Positions 16,358 to 24,207 are shown, numbered from the stretch's first letter. The stretch: DNA of 25,783 nucleotides from Candidatus Omnitrophota bacterium (GCA_016928375.1 JAFGKX010000142.1:1-25783), one strand, 5' to 3'. A program made the numbers and translations. The notes: generated by a model from the letters alone, not told the origin.

Positions 16358-16570
16358 ATGGGCAAGATGTTAAGTGTAGTCGGAGGAGCGATAGCAATAA
16401 TCATAGGCGTAATACTATTAATTGCATGGAATGAAGCATTTGTTCTTGGGCTGCAATTTACAGTTATGGCAATTTTGATTTTCGGCGGCCTTATCGCATT
16501 GATAGCCGGACTTTCTGAAATAAAAGATTCGATGGCTGCAAAGAGCGAAGAAAAAGAAGAAAAGAAATAA
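16358..16570 (+). CDS. Small two-helix membrane protein of unknown function
   Basis: The 70-residue product has two hydrophobic stretches, about residues 4-24 and 30-52, separated by a short segment with W28 and N29, and a highly charged lysine/glutamate-rich tail. It should be an inner-membrane hairpin with both ends on the same side. I do not recognise the family. GGAGGT (16345-16350) is 7 bases from the ATG. A second ATG at 16351 is in another frame and stops quickly. The gene has its own promoter and shares its structured leader with glnA, so it may be expressed under similar conditions. It could be a small envelope or stress protein; nothing in the sequence decides this. Confidence 0.75.
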   Translation: MGKMLSVVGGAIAIIIGVILLIAWNEAFVLGLQFTVMAILIFGGLIALIAGLSEIKDSMAAKSEEKEEKK

Positions 16571-16579
16571 TATGGTAGT

Positions 16580-16626
16580 AATTGTGACAGCCACCTATTT
16601 TTAAAAAATAGGTGGCTGTCACAATT
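16580..16626 (+). repeat. Perfect 47-base palindrome (REP/MITE-like or terminator)
   Basis: The left arm begins AATTGTGACAGCCACCTA (16580-16597) and the right arm is its exact reverse complement (16609-16626). A T5/A6 centre extends the pairing to about 22 bp with a 3-base loop. It starts 9 bases after the stop of the 70-residue protein and ends 17 bases before the next start codon. Perfect pairing over this length is more than a terminator needs, and only a short T-run follows. It fits a REP-like or miniature transposable element, though it may also stop or stabilise the upstream transcript. No second copy was seen here. Confidence 0.75.
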
Positions 16627-16642
16627 TTAAACGAGGTGCATA

Positions 16643-16804
16643 ATGAAATGCGCGACCTGTCACAAAGAAACAGACGAAGTCAGAAGAGTTATTATAGATA
16701 CAGGCTACGATAAGACCCTGGCAAAGGCCATTTATAACTGCCCTGCCTGTTATGAGAAAAAGTTAGCAGCAAGAAGCAAGAGAGAAGAACCCGCCAATTC
16801 GTAA
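16643..16804 (+). CDS. Small CxxC/CxxC (zinc-ribbon-like) protein
   Basis: A 53-residue ORF starts at ATG 16643 with GAGGTG (16633-16638) upstream and stops with TAA at 16804. It begins M-K-C-A-T-C-H-K and has a second pair in NCPACY, giving CxxC at residues 3 and 6 and CxxC at about residues 35 and 38. The spacing of roughly 28 residues is compatible with one zinc ribbon. The C-terminus is basic and charged. I do not recognise a family, and proteins this short are easily over-called, but the good ribosome binding site and paired cysteine motifs support it as real. It lies between a 47-base palindrome and apgM, and may be co-transcribed with apgM. Confidence 0.65.
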   Translation: MKCATCHKETDEVRRVIIDTGYDKTLAKAIYNCPACYEKKLAARSKREEPANS

Positions 16805-16840
16805 TTCGTACATCACAGCCAGCAAAAACAAGGATTTATC

Positions 16841-18133
16841 ATGAAGAAGATATTATACATAGTATTAGACGGTTTAGGAGACACCCCAATACCACAGTTA
16901 GAGAACAAAACCCCGCTTGATGCGGCTGTTACGCCCAATATGGATATGCTGGCCAAAAAATCGAAAATGGGTTATGTGTACACCGTCGGGAAAAACATAG
17001 CCCCTGAATCTGATATAGCGGTAATAAGCATACTTGGTTACGACGCGCATAAATATTACACAGGAAGAGGCCCGCTTGAATCATACGCCGAAGGCCTTAA
17101 AGTCGATGACGGTGACCTGGCGTTTAGAGTAAATTTCGCTACCATGGCGGATGAAACAAGCGATAAAATAAAAGACAGAAGAGTAGGTAGAAACCTTACG
17201 ACAGAAGAGGCGACACAGCTGTCGGCGGAGATAAACGAAAAGGTCAAATTATCCGCTCCTGCTTCATTTATTTTTAAAAATACAATAGGGCACAGGGGAG
17301 TCCTGGTTATTTACGGCGGCAAAAACAGAAAACTATCAGGGGGCGTTACCAATACCGACCCTGCTTACGGCAAAGAAGGTGTTTTTGGCATAGCGCTGCC
17401 TAAATTCGACAATGTCCTTCTCAAGGCAAAACCCATAGAAGGCATGGAGAAAGACGCTTCCTGTATTTTGAGCGCGCAGCTTATAAATGAATTTACCGAA
17501 AAATCCCGCGTTGTTTTGAATAATTCGGCGATTAACAAAAAAAGAATAAAAGAAGGAAAGCTTGCCGCAAATGTAATTGTGTCAAGAGACGCCGGCGACA
17601 GCCTGCCGAAATTTCCGGATATAAGCAGCCTATATAAAATGCGCGTGGGCTGTTTTGTGGAAATGCCTGTTGAAAGAGGCATAGCCCTTCTTACCGGAAT
17701 GGAAGTTGTGGAGATACCGCTTCCTTCGGGGAACCTGGAAAAAGATTATATCCTGCGCGCGAAGAAGGTAAAAGAGGCAATGGGTACTTACGACGCGCTT
17801 TACATTCATATCAAGGGCCCGGATGAGCCTGCCCACGACGGAGATTTCAAGAAAAAAAAAGAATCGATAGACGCAATAGATAAATTTTTCTTTAAAGAAT
17901 TGCTATCCGGCGTAGATTTAAAAAAGACCGTAATCGCTGTTACCGCGGATCATTCAACCCCATGCCTTGCGAAAGCGCATACCGATGATCCGGTGCCGTT
18001 TATGTTAAGTACCGAGATGGATAAATACGACTCTATTGAAAGGTTTACGGAAGCAAACTCCAGAAAAGGCTCCATAGCAGGCATAGTCGGCACGGATATA
18101 ATGCCGATACTTGTAAAAGCTGCCAAGGGGTAA
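16841..18133 (+). CDS. apgM: Cofactor-independent phosphoglycerate mutase, archaeal type
   Basis: The enzyme interconverts 3- and 2-phosphoglycerate in glycolysis and gluconeogenesis through a phosphoserine intermediate. It belongs to the alkaline-phosphatase superfamily and uses divalent metals. The 430-residue length fits the archaeal ApgM type rather than the roughly 510-residue bacterial GpmI type. The N-terminus reads LYIVLDGLGD (metal-binding D10), the nucleophile is probably S57 in APESDIAVISILGYD, and further metal ligands lie in KGPDEPAHDGD and TADHSTPC. An AAGGA stretch about 9 bases upstream serves as a modest ribosome binding site. Some relatives of this family have been annotated as homoserine kinases, so the substrate is likely but not proven. 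Confidence 0.92.
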   Translation: MKKILYIVLDGLGDTPIPQLENKTPLDAAVTPNMDMLAKKSKMGYVYTVGKNIAPESDIAVISILGYDAHKYYTGRGPLESYAEGLKVDDGDLAFRVNFATMADETSDKIKDRRVGRNLTTEEATQLSAEINEKVKLSAPASFIFKNTIGHRGVLVIYGGKNRKLSGGVTNTDPAYGKEGVFGIALPKFDNVLLKAKPIEGMEKDASCILSAQLINEFTEKSRVVLNNSAINKKRIKEGKLAANVIVSRDAGDSLPKFPDISSLYKMRVGCFVEMPVERGIALLTGMEVVEIPLPSGNLEKDYILRAKKVKEAMGTYDALYIHIKGPDEPAHDGDFKKKKESIDAIDKFFFKELLSGVDLKKTVIAVTADHSTPCLAKAHTDDPVPFMLSTEMDKYDSIERFTEANSRKGSIAGIVGTDIMPILVKAAKG

Positions 18134-18153
18134 AGCCTTAAATAAGGGGCGGG

Positions 18154-18498
18154 ATGAGCAAACAGGAAAAATTTGTAATAATTTTTTTATTGGCAGCAGC
18201 TGTTATAGGGCTGGCTGTCAGGTCTTATAAAAATATACACCGCCCCGCGATAACAATAAAACCCTCCTGTATTCAAAAAGAGATACCCGGCAAAAAGGGC
18301 AGAATAAATATAAATACCGCCGATGAAAAGCAGCTTATGTCCCTGGAAGGAATAGGCCCGGTCCTTGCGAAAAATATCGCAGCATACAGACAAACAAACT
18401 CCCCGTTCTATTTACCGGAAGATATCCTGAAAGTTCCCGGCATAGGAAAATCAAAATTCGATAAAATAAAAGATTTTATCACCACACAGAATGAATAA
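18154..18498 (+). CDS. comEA: ComEA-like helix-hairpin-helix DNA-binding protein
   Basis: The 114-residue protein has an N-terminal membrane anchor (about residues 8-24) and a C-terminal helix-hairpin-helix pair: INTADEKQLMSLEGIGPVLA, then VPGIGKSKFDKI. This is the ComEA layout, in which the anchored protein binds double-stranded DNA outside the inner membrane and hands it to the ComEC channel. The start follows an AAGGGGCGGG stretch and overlaps a short CCTTA/TAAGG hairpin. The stop overlaps the comEC start by 8 bases, which strongly supports the assignment. Similar HhH proteins exist outside DNA uptake, so the name rests partly on the neighbour. Confidence 0.9.
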   Translation: MSKQEKFVIIFLLAAAVIGLAVRSYKNIHRPAITIKPSCIQKEIPGKKGRININTADEKQLMSLEGIGPVLAKNIAAYRQTNSPFYLPEDILKVPGIGKSKFDKIKDFITTQNE

Positions 18499-20851
18499 AC
18501 CATTTTTTCCGGCGTTTATATGCCTTATTGCGGGCATATTGGCGGGATACTTCCTGCATCTTACGTTGAATATGACGCTGCTGCTTGCCTCTCTTTCGAT
18601 TATCTGCGCTATTTTTTTCACCCGAACGCGTATTTTTTTCATACTCATCTCCATAATATTTATAGGGGCAGCCTCTTTTTATAATTATACTTTTATATCG
18701 CCGCTTAATATATCGAATCAGGCATCTGACTCATTGGCTGCGCCCGTATACATAAAAGGAAAAGTCTCATCCCCGCAGCGTTTTTATAAAACATCATGGG
18801 GAATAAGCAGGTCAAATTTTATATTAGATGCGGCTTATTATAAAAAAGAAAGTTCATGGATAAAAACAGAAGGCCACTGCAAGGTTACGATCCGCGACTC
18901 CGCCTCGAAATATGGATACGGCTCTTGCCTGGTTCTTTACGGAAAATTGCAGCCTCTGCTCAAAAATAAATCCGCGCGCGCAAAATTGACTGTGACATCG
19001 GACAGCGATGTATTGGCGCTTATCGGAGAAAGCGGAATTTCTGCGCCGGATTATTTAAAATCAAAAATAGCCGCATTAAGAAACCGGATAAACGCTCATA
19101 TATATAAATACCTGCCGAAAACAGAAGCGGATATTTTTTCCGCAATGGCGCTGGGATTGCGGTCCGAAGTTTCCGATGAGCAAAGAGGCCTGTTTGTAAA
19201 AACCGGAACAGCGCATATACTTGCCATAAGCGGCCTGCACTTAAGTATAATCGCATATATTTTATTTATTTCGCTGGGACTTTTGCGTATTCCGTATAAT
19301 ACGCGTTCGGCGCTTGTGATAATCGCGGTTATTTTATATGCCGCGCTTTCAGGCTCGACCACTCCGGTAATACGCTCCGCGATTATGATAACCGTGTATC
19401 TTTTAGGGCGTATGCTGAACCGTCAGACCGATACATATAACAGCCTTTCGCTCGCAGGTATTATCATACTGCTTTTTAATCCGACGCAGCTTTTTGACGC
19501 CGGATTCGTTTTGTCGTTTTCCTGTATTTTTTCCCTGCTTTATTTTTATCCTGTAATCGCAAAGGTGATAAAAGCCGACAAAATCAAAAATAGATCCCTA
19601 TTTTACTTAGCAGGCGCGTTTTCAGCGTCAACCGCCGTGTATATAGGCACTGCGCCTCTGATAATTTATTATTTTAATATAATATCGCCGATAACCGTAA
19701 TCGCAAACTTATTTATAGTTCCCGTTACCATGCTTTTGCTTTGCGCGGGCATGGCATTTATAACGCTGGGGTTTTTATCTACCGCGTTTGCCTCTGTGTT
19801 TGCTGAAGCGCTCGGACTTGTCTGCATTTTAATGGAAAAAATAGTATTTTATCTTTCAAAAGCGCCGTTCGCGTATTTTTATGTTCCGGATATACCGCCT
19901 GCGGCGATATTGGGATATTACGGTTTGATAGTTTTAGCCGCATACCGCAAAAAGCTTAATCTTCGCAACACGCAGGTTTTTATCATGCTGCTTCTGGCCG
20001 TAAATATTTTCACATGGGGCCCTTTGATAAGGCTGCCCGGCGGCATTATGAAAGCCACTTTTTTAAGCGTCGGGCACGGAGACGCGATTTTTATAGAATT
20101 TCCCGGCGGAGAAACAATGCTTATCGACGCGGGCGAGGCAACGGAATATTTTGATGCCGGAAAAAATATAGTAATGCCTTACATATGGCGCGAAGGAAAA
20201 AATACAATAGACTGCCTTGTTATTACGCACGGCGACAATGACCATTTCGGCGGAGCAGGCGCTGTCATAGACAGGGCAAATGTCAGGTATCTTTTATATA
20301 GCGGCAAAGACGAAGGCGAAGAAGGCTATCGCGCGTTTATAGATCGCGTTAAAGCCAAAGGCATAAAAATAATTACCGCGAAAAAGGGCAGCGCGATATG
20401 CGGTTTTAAAGGTATCAGCATGGAGGTTCTTAATCCTTCGGAAGAAATGCTTAAAGATATATCATCGAGTAAAAATGACGCGTCAGTGGTTATAAAAATT
20501 TCTTATAAAAATGTAAAAATTCTTTTATGCGGCGATGTCCTGGAAAAAGGCATAAAAAATATATCCGCTTACAAAAACGCGCTCGAAAGCGATATCGTAA
20601 AAGTGCCGCATCATGGCTCAAAAATAGATGAGGGCGTGTCTTATTTATTTTACAGCCTGGTAAAACCAAAGATAGCGATTATACATTCTTCGCAAAACTA
20701 TAAATATCCGATTCCCGCAGAGTCCACGCTAAAAATTCTTGATAAAATGGGTATAACAACGTATATAACCCACAAAGACGGCTGCATAGTTGTTGTAACT
20801 GACGGGAAAGGCTACGATGTTTCTACTATATATTGTGATGCTGCGCAATAA
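18491..20851 (+). CDS. comEC: ComEC/Rec2 DNA-uptake channel protein
   Basis: The 786-residue protein forms the inner-membrane channel through which single-stranded DNA enters during natural transformation. The domain order is typical: N-terminal transmembrane segments and a DUF4131 region (to about 165), the multi-helix Competence domain (about 200-470, with the motif TGTAHILAISGLHLSI), and a C-terminal metallo-beta-lactamase-like domain (about 515-760). The latter carries ITHGDNDHFGG (H580, D582, D584, H585), the usual ComEC variant of the metal motif, and VPHHGSK. Its start overlaps comEA by 8 bases. The C-terminal nuclease-like motifs look intact, so it should be active. The rest of the uptake machinery (type IV pilus, DprA, ComF) is outside the window. 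Confidence 0.95.
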   Translation: MNKPFFPAFICLIAGILAGYFLHLTLNMTLLLASLSIICAIFFTRTRIFFILISIIFIGAASFYNYTFISPLNISNQASDSLAAPVYIKGKVSSPQRFYKTSWGISRSNFILDAAYYKKESSWIKTEGHCKVTIRDSASKYGYGSCLVLYGKLQPLLKNKSARAKLTVTSDSDVLALIGESGISAPDYLKSKIAALRNRINAHIYKYLPKTEADIFSAMALGLRSEVSDEQRGLFVKTGTAHILAISGLHLSIIAYILFISLGLLRIPYNTRSALVIIAVILYAALSGSTTPVIRSAIMITVYLLGRMLNRQTDTYNSLSLAGIIILLFNPTQLFDAGFVLSFSCIFSLLYFYPVIAKVIKADKIKNRSLFYLAGAFSASTAVYIGTAPLIIYYFNIISPITVIANLFIVPVTMLLLCAGMAFITLGFLSTAFASVFAEALGLVCILMEKIVFYLSKAPFAYFYVPDIPPAAILGYYGLIVLAAYRKKLNLRNTQVFIMLLLAVNIFTWGPLIRLPGGIMKATFLSVGHGDAIFIEFPGGETMLIDAGEATEYFDAGKNIVMPYIWREGKNTIDCLVITHGDNDHFGGAGAVIDRANVRYLLYSGKDEGEEGYRAFIDRVKAKGIKIITAKKGSAICGFKGISMEVLNPSEEMLKDISSSKNDASVVIKISYKNVKILLCGDVLEKGIKNISAYKNALESDIVKVPHHGSKIDEGVSYLFYSLVKPKIAIIHSSQNYKYPIPAESTLKILDKMGITTYITHKDGCIVVVTDGKGYDVSTIYCDAAQ

Positions 20852-20870
20852 AATACACATGAAATGGTGC

Positions 20871-20886
20871 AAAAAGGGACTTTTTT
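20871..20886 (+). terminator. Weak possible terminator after comEC
   Basis: AAAAAG (20871-20876) can pair with CTTTTT (20880-20885) around a three-base loop. The stem is only 6 bp and nearly all A-T, so it may not stop transcription. The position, between comEC and a strong new promoter, is where a terminator would be expected. Confidence 0.25.
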
Positions 20887-20915
20887 AATCTATTAAAAAT
20901 TATTTTATTTTTTTG

Positions 20916-20944
20916 TTGACAAGATTATTTATCATTGTTATAAT
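20916..20944 (+). promoter_or_regulatory. Consensus sigma-70 promoter for the PilZ gene
   Basis: A perfect TTGACA (20916-20921) and a perfect TATAAT (20939-20944) are separated by exactly 17 bases in an A/T-rich region. Transcription should start near 20951, about 40 bases before the GTG start of the PilZ protein. This is the strongest-looking promoter in the window. Confidence 0.9.
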
Positions 20945-20991
20945 TAAATTGCCTTCAGAAGAATGTAATATATATAGAACCGGGGGATACA

Positions 20992-21357
20992 GTGGCTTAC
21001 GTTAAAGAGAAACGCCGTTCAACAAGAATAAATACGCGTGTGCCTTTGCAGTTTAAGGATATACAGCGCCCGCTGGAAACATACAGCGGCACACTCACAA
21101 AGGACATAAGCGAAGGCGGAACGCGTTTTACCTCAAGCGAATTTCTTTCAATATTTACCCGGTTATTACTCGAAGTTTCCGTACCATCCTTTTCCCGTCC
21201 TATAAAAGCTATTTCAAAGGTAGCCTGGATACAAAAGCAGCCGCGCGGCAACCAATATGATGTCGGGCTGCAGTTTCTTGATATGACAGAAGAAGACAGG
21301 AAACAGCTGGGTTCGTTTATATCCAAATCGCCTGCCGCAAAAGCAGCGACCGCCTGA
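20992..21357 (+). CDS. PilZ-domain (cyclic-di-GMP-binding) protein
   Basis: The 121-residue product is essentially a single PilZ domain. The c-di-GMP signature is present in full: RxxxR at R8-R12 (R-R-S-T-R) and DxSxxG at D38-G43 (D-I-S-E-G-G). It has no membrane segment or fused output domain, so it would act as a free cytoplasmic c-di-GMP receptor. The start is GTG, with GGGGG (20982-20986) as the ribosome binding site. It has its own consensus promoter, and another promoter follows it, so it is probably monocistronic. Its target is unknown. The neighbouring DNA-uptake genes make a type IV pilus link attractive, but this is only inference from position. Confidence 0.9.
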   Translation: MAYVKEKRRSTRINTRVPLQFKDIQRPLETYSGTLTKDISEGGTRFTSSEFLSIFTRLLLEVSVPSFSRPIKAISKVAWIQKQPRGNQYDVGLQFLDMTEEDRKQLGSFISKSPAAKAATA

Positions 21358-21376
21358 TTTCAACCTCCATTTTATA

Positions 21377-21405
21377 TTGACAAATAATTAAGCCGATGAT
21401 ATATT
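21377..21405 (+). promoter_or_regulatory. Sigma-70-type promoter immediately upstream of the BamD-like gene
   Basis: TTGACA (21377-21382) and TATATT (21400-21405) are 17 bases apart, matching 6/6 and 5/6 consensus positions. The expected transcription start, about 7 bases after the -10 box, is near 21412, only about 3 bases before the ATG at 21415. The message would be almost leaderless, and indeed no Shine-Dalgarno sequence is visible. Confidence 0.75.
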
Positions 21406-21414
21406 ATCTCCACT

Positions 21415-22377
21415 ATGCGATATAAACTATATATAATAATAATAATTTTACTTGTTCTGGCTGCATTTGGTGAAAATGCGGCATTTGCTTATTGGATATG
21501 GACTCCGCAAACCAAAAAGTGGATAAACCCCAGATACGCCCCCAAAGACACGCCAAAAGAACAGCTGCTTTATTCCATGGACCTGTTCGAGGCTAAGGAT
21601 TATAAAAAGGCGCTGGATGAATTCAAAAAAGTTGTTTCTTATTATCCGCGTTCGGAATCAGCTGCCGAGGCGCAGTATTACATAGGCCGGTGCCAGGAAG
21701 AACTGCAGAATTATTACCAAGCATTTTTGGCGTATCAGGAGGGAGTGGAAAAATATCCTTTCAGCCAGCGCCTGGATGAGACAGTCAAGAGGGAATACGA
21801 TATAGGCGAGAAGTTGTTTAGCGGTGAAAAGGTAAAATTTATAGGCATGTCGTTTTCTGCGACCCCTGAGCAGATAATAGAAATTTTTCAGAAAGTAGTA
21901 TCAGATGCCCCTTACAGCGAGTATGCCCCTACGGCCCAATATAAGATAGGCGAACTTTACAAAAGGCTTGGTTTTTATAACGAGGCGATAGAGGCATTCC
22001 AGAAAATCACCACGAATTATCCCGACAGCGCGATAGCAGATGACGCAAAATATCAGGTGGCTATATGCGCGGCAAGCGGTTCTCCGGGAAGCGCCTATGA
22101 CCAGCAGCTTACGGCCGAGGCAATAAAGAAATTCGACGAATACGTAAAGGCCAACCCCGACAGCGTAAAAGTAAAAGAGGCGCAGAAAGAAAAGGGAGAA
22201 CTGATAGAAAAGAAAGCGCGGTCTCTTTACAGTATAGCGCACTTTTACGAAAGAAGGGGAAAACCAAACTCCGCAATAATTTATTATGACGATATAGTCA
22301 ATAATTTTCCGTCCTCTTCGATTGCTCCCAGTGCGATGGAGCGAGCAGAAACCCTTAAGAAGAAAAGCAAAAGATAA
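21415..22377 (+). CDS. bamD: BamD-like tetratricopeptide protein (outer-membrane assembly)
   Basis: The 320-residue protein has a signal peptide (hydrophobic residues 5-18, probable cleavage after AFA at 25) followed by TPR-type helical repeats. Clear repeats are at about 47-80 (AKDYKKALDEFKKVVSYYP), 84-115, 153-215 (GFYNEAIEAFQKITTNYP) and near the C-terminus. The arrangement resembles BamD/YfiO, which helps insert beta-barrel proteins into the outer membrane. Classical BamD is a lipoprotein, but there is no lipobox cysteine here, so it would be soluble in the periplasm or held by partners. Other periplasmic TPR proteins (CpoB/YbgF type) cannot be excluded. lptE follows with no gap (stop 22375-22377, ATG 22378). 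The ATG at 21415 gives a proper signal peptide, although the predicted leader is only a few bases. Confidence 0.72.
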   Translation: MRYKLYIIIIILLVLAAFGENAAFAYWIWTPQTKKWINPRYAPKDTPKEQLLYSMDLFEAKDYKKALDEFKKVVSYYPRSESAAEAQYYIGRCQEELQNYYQAFLAYQEGVEKYPFSQRLDETVKREYDIGEKLFSGEKVKFIGMSFSATPEQIIEIFQKVVSDAPYSEYAPTAQYKIGELYKRLGFYNEAIEAFQKITTNYPDSAIADDAKYQVAICAASGSPGSAYDQQLTAEAIKKFDEYVKANPDSVKVKEAQKEKGELIEKKARSLYSIAHFYERRGKPNSAIIYYDDIVNNFPSSSIAPSAMERAETLKKKSKR

Positions 22378-22923
22378 ATGAAAAACAGATTATTTTTTTT
22401 ATCCGCCCTGTTTTTTTTAAGTATCAGCCTTTCCGGATGCGGTTATACTACCCATTCACTGCTGCCGGCTCACATAAAAAAGATACACATAGCAAATTTT
22501 AAAAATTCCATAAACATAACGCAGGAATCAACTGACAGAAACATATATAAAACTTACAGGGCGCGCCTGGAACTGGATATAACAAAGGCCATAATAGATA
22601 AATTTATAATGGACGGAAATCTTAAAATATCCAGCGCAGAAGACGCGGACCTGGTATTAACGGGAGAATTGCTTGATTTTGACCGCGAGCCGCTCAGATA
22701 CGATGAAGCGGATAATGTCCAGCAATACAGGATGGTGCTTCTTGTAAGCGTAACATTGAAGGACGTAGCGCAAAATAAAATCATGTGGCAGTTTGGCAGT
22801 TTTGCGGGCAGCCACGATTATTACACCTTTGGCTCCCAGTCTCAGAGCGACGATTCAGCTGTTAACGATGCCATGGATGATCTGGCGCGCAGAATAGTAG
22901 AGCAGACCATAGAGATCTGGTAG
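22378..22923 (+). CDS. lptE: LptE-like outer-membrane lipoprotein
   Basis: The 181-residue product starts with a lipoprotein signal peptide ending in the lipobox L-S-G-C (C21), followed by GYTTHSLLPAHIKKIHIANF, the usual beginning of LptE-family proteins. LptE plugs the LptD barrel and helps move lipopolysaccharide to the cell surface. A later segment, DADLVLTGELLDFDREPLRYD, also fits the family. The start directly abuts the stop of the BamD-like gene, and holA begins 3 bases after its stop, so the three genes form one unit. The lptE-holA pairing is also known from E. coli. The family is divergent, so the assignment rests on lipobox, motif and context together. Confidence 0.85.
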   Translation: MKNRLFFLSALFFLSISLSGCGYTTHSLLPAHIKKIHIANFKNSINITQESTDRNIYKTYRARLELDITKAIIDKFIMDGNLKISSAEDADLVLTGELLDFDREPLRYDEADNVQQYRMVLLVSVTLKDVAQNKIMWQFGSFAGSHDYYTFGSQSQSDDSAVNDAMDDLARRIVEQTIEIW

Positions 22924-22926
22924 CAA

Positions 22927-23889
22927 ATGGACAAAAAATATGCAGTATACTTCTTTTGCGGCGGTGATGAATTCCGAAAAAGCGCCTCTATAGAAAGAGC
23001 GAAAAATAAATTATCGGTTTCTTCCAACTCGCTTGATTACGACCTCTACTACGGAAAAGACGCTGCCTCATCCGATATAATTCAGGCCCTTACAACATCG
23101 CCCGCCTCATCCACTCACAGGCTGCTTGTATTAAAAGACGCGGATAAGCTTGCCCAGGAAGATAAGAATAAGCTGATATCATATTTCAAAAATCCCGTCA
23201 AAAGTGCAATATTCATCCTTACTACCCGAAAACCATCGTCTTCCGATGACCCGATCATAACCGCTGCCCGCCAACATGCAAAATGCGTGGATTTTCCGCT
23301 GCTTAAAGGGCAGGAACTTTTTTCATGGATAATGCAGGAATTCAAAAACCGCAATAAATCCGCAGAACCTGCAGCAGTTGAATTTATTAAAAATAATATT
23401 GGCGCAGACTTGAACGCGATAAATAATTCAGTGGAGCAGATATGCCTGTATACGGGGAAAAGAGAAAAAGCGACGCTTGCAGATGTAAAGGCCTTAATAG
23501 GCGAGGCAGCGGAAGTATCGGCTTTTAACCTTGTGGATCAGATAAGCCAGAAAAAAAGGCAGAAGGCCATGGAAACACTGCTTTCGCTTGTTGAATCCGG
23601 GAAAGATACGCATGAGATACTGGGGCTTATAGCGTGGAATGTGCGCAGGCTTGGAAGGGCTAAAGCCATGCTGGAGCAGGGGAAGACAAGCGAAGAAATA
23701 TCCGCTGCTATGAAGATTAGCTTTTATATGGCACAGAAATTAATCGGCCAGGCAGGCAATTTTACCCTGCGCGAAATAAAAAAGGCGCAGCGGCTGCTTA
23801 TTGAAACTGATTTTAGTTTGAAGAGGAGCGCTTCTTCGCCTTATGCGCTGCTTGAAACCCTGGTAATGCGGCTTAGTTCGAGTTTGTGA
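22927..23889 (+). CDS. holA: DNA polymerase III, delta subunit
   Basis: The delta subunit is part of the clamp loader and opens the sliding clamp ring during replication. The 320-residue length is typical. The N-terminus has FFCGGDEFRKSASIERAK, comparable to the family's opening strand and helix. HRLLVLKDADKLAQEDKNKLISYF corresponds to the AAA-like core, and the C-terminal helical domain has ETDFSLKRSASSPYALLETLVMRL. It lacks Walker motifs, as expected for delta. It begins 3 bases after lptE and ends 3 bases before the stop of rpsT on the other strand, with no visible terminator between the two convergent genes. Confidence 0.93.
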   Translation: MDKKYAVYFFCGGDEFRKSASIERAKNKLSVSSNSLDYDLYYGKDAASSDIIQALTTSPASSTHRLLVLKDADKLAQEDKNKLISYFKNPVKSAIFILTTRKPSSSDDPIITAARQHAKCVDFPLLKGQELFSWIMQEFKNRNKSAEPAAVEFIKNNIGADLNAINNSVEQICLYTGKREKATLADVKALIGEAAEVSAFNLVDQISQKKRQKAMETLLSLVESGKDTHEILGLIAWNVRRLGRAKAMLEQGKTSEEISAAMKISFYMAQKLIGQAGNFTLREIKKAQRLLIETDFSLKRSASSPYALLETLVMRLSSSL

Positions 23890-23892
23890 AGA

Positions 23893-24165
23893 TTAGGCGG
23901 ATTTCGTTATCTTTGATACTCTTATCGAAAGGCGCGATTTAATTCTTGACGCTGTATTCTTTTTTATAATTTTCTTTTTCGCGGCCTTATCGAACGCGGA
24001 CATAACCTCTTTTAAAAGCCCGGCAGCTTCCTTTTGGTTTTTCTGCTGTATCAGAATGTTGATCTTTTTAACGATGGTTTTCAATCTTGACGTTATGGCC
24101 TTGTTGTGTAAGCGCCTTTTTTTGTCTTTTCGTATACTTTTTTTCGCTGCAGGTAAATTTGCCAT
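23893..24165 (-). CDS. rpsT: Ribosomal protein S20 (bS20)
   Basis: The 90-residue, strongly basic product begins MANLPAAKKSIRKDKKRRLHN and has SRLKT and AAKKKIIKKNTASRIKSRLS segments, all standard for bS20 of the small ribosomal subunit. It reads on the minus strand from ATG (24163-24165), with GAGG (24171-24174 on the complement) at normal spacing and a promoter about 40 bases upstream of the start. It converges on holA with a gap of only 3 bases, so its transcript probably runs antisense into holA before ending. S20 expression in E. coli is autoregulated through its leader; no comparable structure was identified here. Confidence 0.97.
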   Translation of the reverse strand: MANLPAAKKSIRKDKKRRLHNKAITSRLKTIVKKINILIQQKNQKEAAGLLKEVMSAFDKAAKKKIIKKNTASRIKSRLSIRVSKITKSA

Positions 24166-24207
24166 TTTGACCTCACTTGATTGGGTTTATTTTAAAAACA
24201 GATTAAG

